A DNA stretch of 64,000 bases, taken from the NCBI GenBank assembly GCA_021770785.1, contig JAETQH010000032.1:1-64000 (forward strand), read 5' to 3'. The stretch comes from Lachnospiraceae bacterium. GTDB lineage: Bacteria > Bacillota > Clostridia > Lachnospirales > Lachnospiraceae. Shown in pieces: positions 17,614-26,545 of this stretch (its first letter is position 1; every line of letters begins with the position of its first letter). A program made the translations under genes and the position numbers. Below the pieces are notes generated by a model that was not told the DNA's origin, did not search any database, and worked only from the letters and a program-made list of their open reading frames with translations.

Positions 17614-18364
17614 CTAAAATAAAGAAAAACAAATGACCCACGTCACAGGCTCACAAATACATACCGCCGTATATCCATATACCGGCGCAAGGAAAAGGGC
17701 AAATACTACCTTTCCTGCCAATTCCAAGGTACTGCACAAAAGCGGCGAGACACAGTGCTGCATTCCCTGCAGCGCATTTCTTAAAATAACAAGAACTGCC
17801 ATGGGCGGAATCATGGGGATACTTATCCTCAAATAGAGCACCGCATTAGAGACAACCTCCTGATCCATGCTTCCCGTAATCAGCCGCACCGCCCAGGGAG
17901 CGCCAAAAATAACAATCAGAAGCGCAATCACCCACCAGATACCGTATAGGAAAAGCGCCGTCCGGATTCCCTTTTTAATTCTGACCGGAGCTCCTGCGCC
18001 GTAATTCTGGCTAGCGTAAGTTGCAACACTCGTGCTCAGTGCAGCCCCGGCGTATAGAACAGCTCCGCCAGACGCCTTCCCCCTACCTGCGCCGTAATAT
18101 AAATGTTTCCCAGTGCATTGACGCTACTCTGCAAAATCACACTGCCTACATTATAAACCGTGCTCATAAGCGCCATACTGAGCCCCGTCCAAAACATTTT
18201 CAGCGCAAACTTTCTTTTCACTCTAAATTCTTCCCTGCCAAACCGAAGCTGCGGATAGCCCCGGATGATATAAACAAGTCCCAGACCGGCACTGATCCCC
18301 TGCGCGAGTATGGTGGCGGCAGCGAAAACCGCAGCAAAAGCTGCACCGGACTGCCTTTTGTCAT
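17614..18364 (-). pseudogene. MATE-family efflux transporter, deleted and frameshifted
   Basis: The frame begins at 18364 like a MATE exporter (MTKGSPVQLLLRFSLP). After 17 codons it jumps, in another frame, to a mid-protein segment (ATILAQGISAGLGLVYIIRG), so about 180 residues are missing. A second shift near 18045 moves the reading from RRLAELFYTPG to STSVATYASQNYGAG. The rest (17614-17931) is recognisable membrane helices. Family members have 12 helices and about 450 residues. The gene is divergent from the AraC regulator, which may once have controlled it. Confidence 0.85.
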
Positions 18365-18400
18365 AATATAATAAAACAAAAGCAACAGGATGTGATTTTT

Positions 18401-19285
18401 ATGATAAAAAATAAAAGCTACATACGCACCGACACCGGCGGAAAAGAACTGCCGGAAGAAGAGGGACAGCTATTTAACATAACCGTGAATAACGGAGATA
18501 TCCACCAGTTTGTCCGAGGACATATCCCCTCCCACTGGCACAAGGAACTGGAAATATTCGTCTTACTAGAGGGACGCATACAGCTTGGCATCGGTGATGC
18601 CATCTATTCTCTGCAGACAGGGGACGGCTGTTTTATCAATACGGAAGTCCTCCACGCTTTTACTGCGGACGTACCCACTCCCTGCACCTACCGCTCCTTT
18701 GTATTTCATCCGGATATTGTAGGCGGCACACCGGGAAGCATTTTTGACACAGCGTACGTGCGCCCTCTGCTGGTGCAGGGCGCACCCTTTGTAAAATTTC
18801 AGCAGGAGACGGGGGATGACATTTACTTTGAGCAGTTTCACCGGGTATTTCAAGCCTGCACGGAGGAATCCTATGGATATGAATTTCAGGTGAGGGGCGC
18901 CCTCTCCCTTATTCTGCTCTATGTGCAGTCCAAAAATAAAATGGCGGGCAGTCCCCCCATTCTCTCTGTCCAGGAAGCACGGCTAAAGAAAATGCTTGCG
19001 TGGATTGATGATAATTTAGGGAAAAACATTTCTGTTTCCCAGATTGCAGGCACCGTAAATATCTGTCCAAGGGAATGCCAACGTATCTTTCACCAATATT
19101 TGCACTACAGCCCCATTGAGTATGTCTGGAGAAAACGCATTTTCCAGGCAGCCAAACAGTTATCTGCCACAAGCAGCTCCGTTACTGATATTGCTTTAAA
19201 TTGCGGTTTCCCCAATCCCAGCTATTTTTCCACCCAGTTTAAGGCATTTATGGGGAGTACTCCCAGCGAATACCGCTGTATCTAA
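18401..19285 (+). CDS. AraC-family transcriptional regulator with cupin domain
   Basis: The 294-residue protein has an N-terminal cupin sensor (HIPSHWHKELEIFVLLEGRI, about residues 40-60) and two C-terminal helix-turn-helix motifs (NISVSQIAGTVNICPRECQR and SVTDIALNCGFPNPSYFSTQ). Such proteins respond to small molecules, often sugars or drugs. I chose the ATG at 18401, which follows CAGGA at workable spacing, over the GTG at 18392. It is transcribed away from the broken MATE gene, whose expression it probably regulated. Confidence 0.9.
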   Translation: MIKNKSYIRTDTGGKELPEEEGQLFNITVNNGDIHQFVRGHIPSHWHKELEIFVLLEGRIQLGIGDAIYSLQTGDGCFINTEVLHAFTADVPTPCTYRSFVFHPDIVGGTPGSIFDTAYVRPLLVQGAPFVKFQQETGDDIYFEQFHRVFQACTEESYGYEFQVRGALSLILLYVQSKNKMAGSPPILSVQEARLKKMLAWIDDNLGKNISVSQIAGTVNICPRECQRIFHQYLHYSPIEYVWRKRIFQAAKQLSATSSSVTDIALNCGFPNPSYFSTQFKAFMGSTPSEYRCI

Positions 19286-19441
19286 GAGACAGAAACCCTT
19301 CTTCTGAAAAATAACCAGCCGGACAAAGGGCGGAATGTGAACACTATCTCTCTATGCCGCCATCGTTTTCAGAATATTTTATTGTTTTAGTTCTTTTTTT
19401 TGTTTCAATAAATATTTTTCAAAAATATTTGCATTTTCCTA

Positions 19442-19470
19442 TTGACATTTTCTTTTTTATCAGATATACT
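19442..19470 (+). promoter_or_regulatory. Strong sigma-A promoter of RNA gene A
   Basis: TTGACA (19442-19447), a 17-base spacer and TATACT (19465-19470), preceded by A/T-rich DNA like an UP element. Confidence 0.85.
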
Positions 19471-19476
19471 AAACTC

Positions 19477-19857
19477 AACAGAACAAAAGAAACACATCTT
19501 AAAAGAAAGGAAGGTACAGTCCACCGAAAACGATAACTTAACTTCCGAAAACAATACTACAGAAAGAGAGGTACAGTCCACCGAAAACGTAAGCGCATTC
19601 GTTTTTTCATTCAAATGAGAGAGGAAAACGTGACATTCCTAAACAGGAACATTGAATTAGTATCAGCCCTATAACATTGAGATATGGTACAATTCCAGAT
19701 GTCACAGGAGACAGAAATCGAAAGGTTGAATAAAGAAGCGAAGAAGTCCAAAAAAAGAGGAACCAGGGTTCCAAATAAGAAAAAGAGAGGTATAGTCCCA
19801 TGGACGAAATAATTTAAAAGGCGACATCGAATGAATATCATACGATGTCGCCTTTAC
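19477..19857 (+). ncRNA. Candidate structured RNA, copy A (~380 nt)
   Basis: No open frame of quality exists, yet the stretch has a consensus promoter, an intrinsic terminator and a diverged sister copy at 20037-20417. Conserved parts are: a GGAAGGTAC motif starting a 20-nt unit at 19513, the same unit repeated at 19570, the block CGTAAGCGCATTCG at 19587, a GGAAC-CAGG-GTTCC hairpin, a GTCC-CAT-GGAC hairpin and the terminator. The middle (19630-19740) is not conserved. Inside this copy both units read AGTCCACCGAAAACG. I do not recognise an Rfam family. An antisense-type regulator or scaffold RNA is possible. Confidence 0.7.
19817..19855 (+). terminator. Terminator of RNA gene A
   Basis: AAAGGCGACATCG and CGATGTCGCCTTT form a perfect 13-bp stem around an ATGAATATCATA loop. 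Confidence 0.9.
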
Positions 19858-20001
19858 TTTAATGTTCTGTTCCACCGGACTTTACAATGTTTCAACGCTG
19901 GGAATTTGGGGAGTCTGCAAGATTATTTTCAGTCATTTTATAAAACGCAAAAAAATATTTTGTATTTTAAAATATTTTTTTATTTTTTTCTCAATTTATG
20001 C

Positions 20002-20030
20002 TTGACATATTCTCTTTTACCAGATATAAT
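20002..20030 (+). promoter_or_regulatory. Perfect-consensus sigma-A promoter of RNA gene B
   Basis: TTGACA, exactly 17 bases, TATAAT, with a long A/T-rich stretch upstream. High constitutive expression is predicted. Confidence 0.9.
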
Positions 20031-20036
20031 AGACTT

Positions 20037-20417
20037 ATCAAAACAAAGCAAACAAAATCTAAGAAAGGAAGGTACGGACCACCAGACACGATAGCTTAAC
20101 TTTCAAGGAAATAACAAAGAAAGAGAGGTACAGACCACCAGACACGTAAGCGCATTCGTTTTTCCTTCAAATGAGAGAAGAAGATAGGGTTCTCGGGAAA
20201 GTTTAAAATCAATATCGGTTTTATTCCAAAAGGATACTACCATTTAAAGCGAAGAGAACAGTAACGATAATCACGTTGCTCACAGTTGAAGCAAAAGGCG
20301 AAGAAGAACCAAAGAATTGGAACAACAGTTCCAAAATATACGAAACGAGGTATAATCCCATGGACGAAATAGTTTAAAAGGCGACATCGAATGAAAACAT
20401 GCGATGTCGCCTTTTCG
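20037..20417 (+). ncRNA. Candidate structured RNA, copy B (~380 nt)
   Basis: This is the sister of copy A, 560 bases downstream and in the same orientation. The 5' half aligns closely with copy A, including the duplicated 20-nt units (20071-20090 and 20127-20146) and CGTAAGCGCATTCG. Here both units read GGACCACCAGACACG or AGACCACCAGACACG, so the variable part differs from copy A but is shared within the copy. The 3' hairpin is kept with a changed loop (TTGGAAC-AACA-GTTCCAA). The terminator stem is the same. The centre (20185-20300) has diverged. The plan suggests two RNAs of one class with different targets. Confidence 0.7.
20376..20415 (+). terminator. Terminator of RNA gene B
   Basis: AAAAGGCGACATCG pairs with CGATGTCGCCTTTT; the stem is identical to that of copy A while the loop differs. 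Confidence 0.9.
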
Positions 20418-20456
20418 TTATGCAAAGTTTCTTCCACAAAAAATCCTCTGAAATCT

Positions 20457-21452
20457 TTACATTTCCTCATACCATTCCAGCCATGGATTTTCCTCATCCG
20501 GATCGGTGGGGTCCCATCCTTTCTTAGGATCTCCAGAGTCAAGCTTTTCCGCCTGTGGTTTTCCTAACGGACCCGGGTTGTCATCATCATAAATTTCCAC
20601 TGTAGTTCCGGTCGGGCAATTATCTGCAATCCATTTGGCATCCTTTGTGGTCAGACGGACACAGCCCATGGAAGCCTGCTGTCCCAGTTTATTATATTTC
20701 TCCGTGCAAAGGGTATTTTTCGCTTTTTTGTAATACGGTACGGAATGAAACAATACACCGCCGTGAATCCGGGTAGCATACTGCCCGTAAACACCCCCAT
20801 ACAGCTCCCGCCAGAGATATTTATCAGAAATCTGAAAAGTTCCCAGAGGTGTCGCATTGTAAAGTCCGGTGGAACAGACCATGGCTTTATAGGGAACTGT
20901 ATATACCCCTTCCTCGTCTAAGGCGTATACCGTGACGCAATTCTGTTTGCGGTTGATGCGAATATAATAAGGATATTCCGGCTGTTCAGAATTTTCCGTG
21001 TTTTCCACGTTTTCTGTGTCCTGTATATTTTCTCTTCCGCCGGCTGTCTCTGTATTTCCAGCTGCATTTTCCTGCTCTCCCGGCTGCCCCTTTGCATTGG
21101 CATTTGTCTCGTCTTCCAACTGCTTTCCTATTGCCTGTCCATTCCCGGCACCTGTCTGTCCGTTATTGCCGTCTGACTGTCCGTTACTGCTGCCCGTCTC
21201 CTGCTCTAAAAACGGTACATTTTCCCGGCTGTCATCTAATGCGATTTCCTGCTTATAATCTCCCGCAAACCAACTCTTTTCCGCTCCTGCTGCCACCTTC
21301 AGCGCCGGTATTTCCCACTCCAAATAAAGAGCGGTAAATTCAAACAGGGTAAAAAAGCATAAAAAGACAGTGACTGCAACCGTCCCCACGATTGCAGCCC
21401 TACTCTGTAACAGCTTTCTCTGTAAATTTTCTTCCTGATGTTCTTTTTTCAT
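20457..21452 (-). CDS. L,D-transpeptidase (YkuD domain), membrane-anchored
   Basis: The 331-residue protein crosslinks or modifies peptidoglycan outside the cell. It has a cytoplasmic start, one membrane helix at about 20-45 (AAIVGTVAVTVFLCFFTLFEF), a long Asn/Gly/Glu-rich linker (about 85-155) and a YkuD domain (about 160-300). The catalytic signature is GQQASMGCVRLTTKDA with the nucleophile Cys, and a conserved His in ATRIHGGVLFHS. A tail rich in Asp, Pro and Trp follows. It stands alone, with no clear operon partner. Confidence 0.92.
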   Translation of the reverse strand: MKKEHQEENLQRKLLQSRAAIVGTVAVTVFLCFFTLFEFTALYLEWEIPALKVAAGAEKSWFAGDYKQEIALDDSRENVPFLEQETGSSNGQSDGNNGQTGAGNGQAIGKQLEDETNANAKGQPGEQENAAGNTETAGGRENIQDTENVENTENSEQPEYPYYIRINRKQNCVTVYALDEEGVYTVPYKAMVCSTGLYNATPLGTFQISDKYLWRELYGGVYGQYATRIHGGVLFHSVPYYKKAKNTLCTEKYNKLGQQASMGCVRLTTKDAKWIADNCPTGTTVEIYDDDNPGPLGKPQAEKLDSGDPKKGWDPTDPDEENPWLEWYEEM

Positions 21453-21499
21453 TGCTTCTGTCCGCCCCCGGCCGAAAACGGGAAAAACCTGTGTCTTTT

Positions 21500-22819
21500 C
21501 TATAACTGTGTTACTACAAAAATATCATAGATAGCACGGATAGCATTCTCAAAGTCCGCATTGCTGACACCGATAATGATATTCAGCTCGGAAGACCCCT
21601 GGTCAATCATCTTTACATTGATGTTGGCATGTGCTAATGCAGAAAAAATTCTTCCTGCTGTTCCACGGGTGGATTTCATACCGCGTCCTACTACTGCAAT
21701 TAATGCTAAATCCCCTTCCAGCTCAATACTGTCGGGCTGTGCCAGCCTGTGAATAGAGGAAATCACCGCCTGCTCTTTTCCTTCAAATTCCGGCTGATGT
21801 ACAAAAATCGTCATGGTGTCGATACCGGAAGGCATATGCTCAAAGGAAATACCGTTTTCCTCAAAAGCAGAAAGCACTTTTCTCCCAAACCCAACCTCTG
21901 CATTCATCATATCTTTATCAATATTGACAGAGACAAAGCCCTTCTTTCCGGCGATACCGGTAATGGTATACTTGGACTGGTGACAAGTGCTCTCCACAAT
22001 CCAGGTTCCCTCATCCTCCGGTGCGTTGGTGTTTTTAATATTGATGGGAATACCTGCTTTTCTTACCGGGAATACCGCATCCTCATGAAGTACGCTGGCT
22101 CCCATATAGGATAACTCCCTAAGCTCACGGTAAGTAATGGTCTTGATTGCCGCCGGCCGATCAATGATTCTTGGGTCAGCCACCAAAAAGCCTGAGACAT
22201 CGGTCCAGTTCTCGTAGCAGCTGGCACGAACCGCCTTTGCCACGATGGAACCTGTCACATCAGAGCCGCCTCTTGAAAAGGTGCGCACTCTTCCGTCTGC
22301 GCCTATACCATAAAAGCCGGGAACCACTGCTTTTTCCACCTTTTTCAGACGCTCGCCCAAAACCTTATCCGTTTTGTCAGCATCTAAATTGCCTTCCTCG
22401 TCAAAAAAGATAACCTCTGCCGCATCTACAAATTCATAGCCTAAATAGTTTGCCATGATGATACCGTTTAAATATTCCCCGCGGGAAGCAGCATAATCTA
22501 CGCCTGCTTTATTTTTAAAGTTTTCTGTAATTTTCTTAAATTCTTCCTCTAAGGATAATTTCAGATTCAGACCATTGATAATGGTGTCATAACGATCCTT
22601 AATTTTCATCAATGCAACACGGAAATCCTCGTCAGCCTCCACTAAATCATAGCAGGCATATAACATATCCGTCACCTTGGTGTCCTTAGCATTTCTTTTT
22701 CCCGGGGCACTGGGCACCACATATCTGCGTTCTTTATCAGCATTGATTATTTTTCCTACCTTTGCGAACTGTTCCGCACTTGCAAGGGAGCTGCCACCAA
22801 ATTTCACAACTTTTATCAT
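21500..22819 (-). CDS. Aspartate kinase
   Basis: The 439-residue enzyme phosphorylates aspartate, the first step to lysine, threonine, methionine and the dipicolinate precursor. The kinase domain begins with VVKFGGSSLASAEQ and has FSRGGSDVTGSIVAKAV; two ACT domains at the C-terminus (about 295-439) sense end products. I chose the ATG at 22819, 9 bases after a GGAGG; the frame upstream would only add 10 residues. No lysine riboswitch or T-box is seen in the short leader. It is monocistronic. Confidence 0.94.
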   Translation of the reverse strand: MIKVVKFGGSSLASAEQFAKVGKIINADKERRYVVPSAPGKRNAKDTKVTDMLYACYDLVEADEDFRVALMKIKDRYDTIINGLNLKLSLEEEFKKITENFKNKAGVDYAASRGEYLNGIIMANYLGYEFVDAAEVIFFDEEGNLDADKTDKVLGERLKKVEKAVVPGFYGIGADGRVRTFSRGGSDVTGSIVAKAVRASCYENWTDVSGFLVADPRIIDRPAAIKTITYRELRELSYMGASVLHEDAVFPVRKAGIPINIKNTNAPEDEGTWIVESTCHQSKYTITGIAGKKGFVSVNIDKDMMNAEVGFGRKVLSAFEENGISFEHMPSGIDTMTIFVHQPEFEGKEQAVISSIHRLAQPDSIELEGDLALIAVVGRGMKSTRGTAGRIFSALAHANINVKMIDQGSSELNIIIGVSNADFENAIRAIYDIFVVTQL

Positions 22820-22993
22820 CTCTTCTGAACCTCCGATAACTTCTATCATCCATCATCCCCGTCGGGACTAACGAATATATCTTATCACAAATGCTGGTTC
22901 CGTCAAATCATTTTTTACGAAAAATGCCTGTTTCCGACAATTTTTCCTTCCTCTTTCCATGTTATGTCAACTTTTTATCAGCTTCTTCCTCTG

Positions 22994-24040
22994 CTATCTT
23001 GCCAAAAGCCCTCTGGCGAAGAAATCTGCCATCTGCACTGCCTGGTCCACGGTATCCCGGAAAGTGTCAATACTTTGACTGTACTCTCCGTTGACCTGAT
23101 GCTCGATGCCCTCCCGTTCTAAATCCAAGTGTTTCAGCAGCATGTTTCTGGTTTCTCTTCCGGAAAAATAAGGGTTCTGCGCACCTAAGAGATTGGCAAT
23201 CTGGTTTGCATTGGAATACCACTCTTTAATCAACCCGTCATAATTTTCCATATTTCCGGCTTTCAGGGCATGAATAATTTCCCCTGCAATCTCAATATGC
23301 TCTGTCAAAAGGTTACGAAGCTGCCTCGTAGCATTGCTGGAAAGAAAATCTGCAAAAACGTTGGTAATCTCGTCTGCCGTCTCTAACAGACGTTCCTCCA
23401 CCTCCTGCTGGTCCGGGGAATCCGAAAGTGCGCTCATCCGATACATCCGCGCCCAGTAGACATGGCTTAGCCATGCAAGGCGCATGTTCTGGTCTAACTC
23501 CATAACACCCCTGCACATATTTACCGCATTGTCGTCTACTGGATTTCCGGGCATTCCGGTGTTATTTCCGCCGCCCATGTTCCCGGCATTGCCGCTTCCC
23601 ATATTTCCGGGCATTCCGGGATTACTGCCTCCCATGTTTCCGGGCATTCCGGAATTGCTTCCTCCCATGTTCCCGGGCATTCCGGAATTGCTTCCTCCCA
23701 TGTTCCCGGGCATTCCAGCATTACTCCCGTTTCCCATGTTTCCGGGCATTCCAGGATTCCCACTTCCCATGTTTCCAGGTATTCCGGTGTTGCTGCCGCT
23801 TCCCATGCTTCCGGGCATTCCAGGATTCCCACTTCCCATGTTTCCGGTATTTCCCATGCCCGGTCCATCATAGCCTGCACCGGGACAGACCATCAATTCC
23901 ATTCCAACCTGCAAATTATAAGGGTTTACTCCCGGATTTCCGAGAATAAGTTCTGTTACTGTCGTTTTATACTGTCTGGACAATTTATATAAAGAATCTC
24001 CAGACTGTATCGTATGCACAATTCGATTCTGACAATACAT
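22994..24040 (-). CDS. LysM protein with Gly/Met/Pro/Asn repeats and helical C-domain
   Basis: The 348-residue protein has an N-terminal LysM domain (about 7-52: HTIQSGDSLYKLSRQY...YNLQVGMELMV) which binds peptidoglycan. A low-complexity region (about 58-165) follows, built of GMPGNMGGSN-type units. The last 175 residues form a four-helix-type domain (LAWLSHVYWARMYRM; LLTEHIEIAGEIIHALKAGN; LLKHLDLEREGIEHQ). There is no signal peptide, as in many spore coat and cortex proteins, so a spore-surface location is possible but inferred. Repeat number may vary between strains. Confidence 0.8.
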   Translation of the reverse strand: MYCQNRIVHTIQSGDSLYKLSRQYKTTVTELILGNPGVNPYNLQVGMELMVCPGAGYDGPGMGNTGNMGSGNPGMPGSMGSGSNTGIPGNMGSGNPGMPGNMGNGSNAGMPGNMGGSNSGMPGNMGGSNSGMPGNMGGSNPGMPGNMGSGNAGNMGGGNNTGMPGNPVDDNAVNMCRGVMELDQNMRLAWLSHVYWARMYRMSALSDSPDQQEVEERLLETADEITNVFADFLSSNATRQLRNLLTEHIEIAGEIIHALKAGNMENYDGLIKEWYSNANQIANLLGAQNPYFSGRETRNMLLKHLDLEREGIEHQVNGEYSQSIDTFRDTVDQAVQMADFFARGLLAR

Positions 24041-24110
24041 TCCGATACCATCACAATATCATTTTCATACCTATTCTATGCCAATCTTCACCGGATTGTT
24101 CCTGCTGTTT

Positions 24111-24782
24111 TTACAGGTTTTCCCGATACCCCGGCAGCACTGTTTCCACCTGCTGTATTCTCTCATAAAACTGTTCAAAAAAATTTTTTTCCGCCTCATA
24201 TGGCTTTCTAAAAAATAAATTCAGTAAAAACAGGTTCACGGTTTTAGCACTGTTTTCCTCTCCCGCATTGCAAATCTGCTCTGCCGCTTTTTTCAGGCTG
24301 TGCCAGTCCGCCAAAAAACAATGATATTTTTTCAGTTCCGGCGTGTCTAACCATTTGCTAACCTTTACCTTGGTCCGGTTACTCTTTTTGCATGCTTCTC
24401 TCTGTAGAAAATAAGTTACATTCCCGTCCTCATAAATTCTGCCTAAGGGAAAGACGCGGCAGAGCCCCGGGCGCAGGGTATGTATGCTGCACCTGCCCGC
24501 TTTATTTAAAAAAACACACCTGTTATTTTCTCCTGCCATTTTTAAATTCGGCACAATCACACCATTTTCCACATGAAGCTCCACTTCCGCTGCCAAAAGC
24601 TCTTCGAAACTTTTTCCAAGTCCCCCGGTAAGCCGCCACATATCATAAGGGTCTAACAAAACAGTATCCCCCATCCCCTCACAGCAGGAATGGCAGCCCT
24701 CGCAATCGTTGCAGGCTGCCTTTACCATATCATTTACCCCATAAATTTTTCCGTCAGAAATCTCCGCTATCTCCTGTAACAT
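24111..24782 (-). CDS. YkgJ-family cysteine cluster protein
   Basis: The 223-residue protein has the Cys pattern of this zinc- or iron-binding family: CNDCEGCHSCCEGMGDTVLLD near residue 28 and CSIHTLRPGLCRVFPLGR near 105. Function of the family is unknown; it is sometimes linked to Fe-S or oxygen sensing. The frame follows the LysM gene's promoter side with a 70-base gap and probably is a separate unit. The C-terminal 80 residues are helical and less conserved. Confidence 0.85.
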   Translation of the reverse strand: MLQEIAEISDGKIYGVNDMVKAACNDCEGCHSCCEGMGDTVLLDPYDMWRLTGGLGKSFEELLAAEVELHVENGVIVPNLKMAGENNRCVFLNKAGRCSIHTLRPGLCRVFPLGRIYEDGNVTYFLQREACKKSNRTKVKVSKWLDTPELKKYHCFLADWHSLKKAAEQICNAGEENSAKTVNLFLLNLFFRKPYEAEKNFFEQFYERIQQVETVLPGYRENL

Positions 24783-25072
24783 ATCTGTTCCTCTCTGTAC
24801 CTTTTTTTCTTAACATTAATCTGACCAGACGTTTTCTCTTTCAGGCTATTGCCACCTGCTCAAAAATTCTTTTTTCTAAATCCACTACTATCATACACAG
24901 GGAACGTTCTGACAAGATTTCACCTGCCCCCTATTATACCTCAGTTGCACAGGCATAACAAGGGCAGGTATGGACAAGCAGGAACAGATTTTCGATACAT
25001 TTTCATGGACGTGCTAAAATAACTATGATATAATGTAGCCGCTGATAAATCATGATTTGAGGTAGGAACGTA

Positions 25073-25516
25073 ATGATAAAAATTAGATTAATGAATATAA
25101 AGGATTATGATGGAATATATGATTTGTGGATTAATACGCCGGGAATGGGACTTAATTCAACAGATGATAGCAGAGAGGGAATTGATAAATATTTAAAACG
25201 CAACCCTACATCAAGTTTTGTTGCAGAAGATGATGGTATCATAATAGGAGTGATTATGGCAGGCCACGATGGGCGCAGAGGCTATATTCATCATACGGCT
25301 GTTTTACCGAGTTATAGGAATCGGGGAATAGCTAAAAAACTTGTAGATAATGCTATGAACGCTTTAGACAAAGAAGGTATAAACAAAGTTGGATTAGTGG
25401 CTTTTGAAAGAAATGAAATCGGAAATGGTTTTTGGGAAAATATCGGCTTTAGTATTAGAGATGATTTAGTGTATCGAAATAAAAATATTCACGAACTTAA
25501 AAGAATTGACACTTAA
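25073..25516 (+). CDS. GNAT-family N-acetyltransferase
   Basis: The 147-residue protein carries the acetyl-CoA binding motif A with HHTAVLPSYRNRGIAKKLVDNAM (about 65-88; R-x-x-G-I/A). A TATAAT box lies 45 bases upstream of the ATG, and GGTAGGAACGT precedes it. The gene is clearly richer in A+T than its neighbours, which suggests recent acquisition. It is close to ribosomal or amine acetyltransferases of the small type, but the substrate is unknown. Confidence 0.88.
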   Translation: MIKIRLMNIKDYDGIYDLWINTPGMGLNSTDDSREGIDKYLKRNPTSSFVAEDDGIIIGVIMAGHDGRRGYIHHTAVLPSYRNRGIAKKLVDNAMNALDKEGINKVGLVAFERNEIGNGFWENIGFSIRDDLVYRNKNIHELKRIDT

Positions 25517-25578
25517 AAATCCGGTTAAACGGTACGGCAGGACGAACGGCGCATAAATACGCCGCCCTTGGTTAATCC

Positions 25579-26526
25579 TTACCCTTCAAACGGTATCACC
25601 GCCCCGTCATAGGTGTCATTGATATACTGCCTGATGGCATCTGATTTTAAGACTTCTACTAAGGCTTTGATACCCTCGGTGTTTTCATTCCCTTCTTTGA
25701 CTGCAATGACATTCACATAGGTTTTTGCCGCCTCTGAATCTGAAGTCTCATAAGCAATGGCATCATTTGCCACAGAAAATCCTGCCTGCAGGGCATAGTT
25801 TCCGTTTAAGACCACATATGCCACCTCCGGAACCACTCTCGCCAACTGCCCCGCCGCCAGCTCCTCGATTTTGATATTCTTCGGGTTTTCTTCAATATCA
25901 TTAATCGTTGCCTCTAAGCCTGCGTTTTTCTTTAATTTTATAATGCCGTTATCCTCCAGCAGCAATAATGCCCTGGCTTCGTTTGTGGTATCATTGGGAA
26001 TGGCAATTACATCTCCCTCCTCCAGTTCCGAAAGGCTGCTTTTGGTTCCCGGATAAATGCCGAAAGGCTCATAGTGAATCCCTCCTGCATTAACCAGATG
26101 GGTGCCTCTCTCGGCGTTAAAATTCTCCAGATAAGGAATATGTTGAAAATAATTCGCGTCAAATTCCCCGCTTTCCACCACCTCATTGGGAAGAATGTAA
26201 TCATCAAACACCGTAATTTCCAATTTCCATCCCTGTTCCGCTAAAATCTCCTTTGCCTGCTCTAAAATTTCCGCATGGGGTGTTGCGGAGGCTGCCACTG
26301 TAATCGTTCCCTTGTTCTCTGTGTCGGAGGCTGTACCCACTGTGGCTGCACCGTTTTCCGTCACCGCCTCCTCTTTGCTGTTCTCCGCTGCGTTTTCTGT
26401 TTCGCTGCCTGAAGCACCGTTGTTTCCGTCTGTCGCTGCATTTCCTGTTCCGCTGTTTCCACAGCCTGTCAATGCTCCTAACACCAATACTCCCGCTAAA
26501 ATGCTTGTTAATATTCTCTTTTTCAT
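25579..26526 (-). CDS. metQ: Methionine ABC transporter substrate-binding lipoprotein
   Basis: The 315-residue protein binds methionine outside the membrane. A lipoprotein signal with lipobox LGALTGCGN ends near residue 22; a Ser/Asn/Glu-rich linker follows to about 70. The NlpA/MetQ domain shows TPHAEILEQAKEIL, FDANYFQHIPYLENFN and the GIYPGTKSSLSEL region. It is the third gene after metN and metI; spacing 19 bases. Confidence 0.93.
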   Translation of the reverse strand: MKKRILTSILAGVLVLGALTGCGNSGTGNAATDGNNGASGSETENAAENSKEEAVTENGAATVGTASDTENKGTITVAASATPHAEILEQAKEILAEQGWKLEITVFDDYILPNEVVESGEFDANYFQHIPYLENFNAERGTHLVNAGGIHYEPFGIYPGTKSSLSELEEGDVIAIPNDTTNEARALLLLEDNGIIKLKKNAGLEATINDIEENPKNIKIEELAAGQLARVVPEVAYVVLNGNYALQAGFSVANDAIAYETSDSEAAKTYVNVIAVKEGNENTEGIKALVEVLKSDAIRQYINDTYDGAVIPFEG

Positions 26527-26545
26527 AATAGATTTCTCCTCTCTT

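Noticed and set aside
19442..20417. Known RNAs: RNase P, tmRNA, 6S, SRP or a group I intron
   Set aside because: The length suits some of these, but the conserved core motifs were not found; the GTATAGTCC string alone is too short to indicate a group I intron.
23484..23873. Pro/Phe-rich plus-strand frame and a Trp-rich minus-strand frame
   Set aside because: Both are shadows of the repeat region of the LysM protein.
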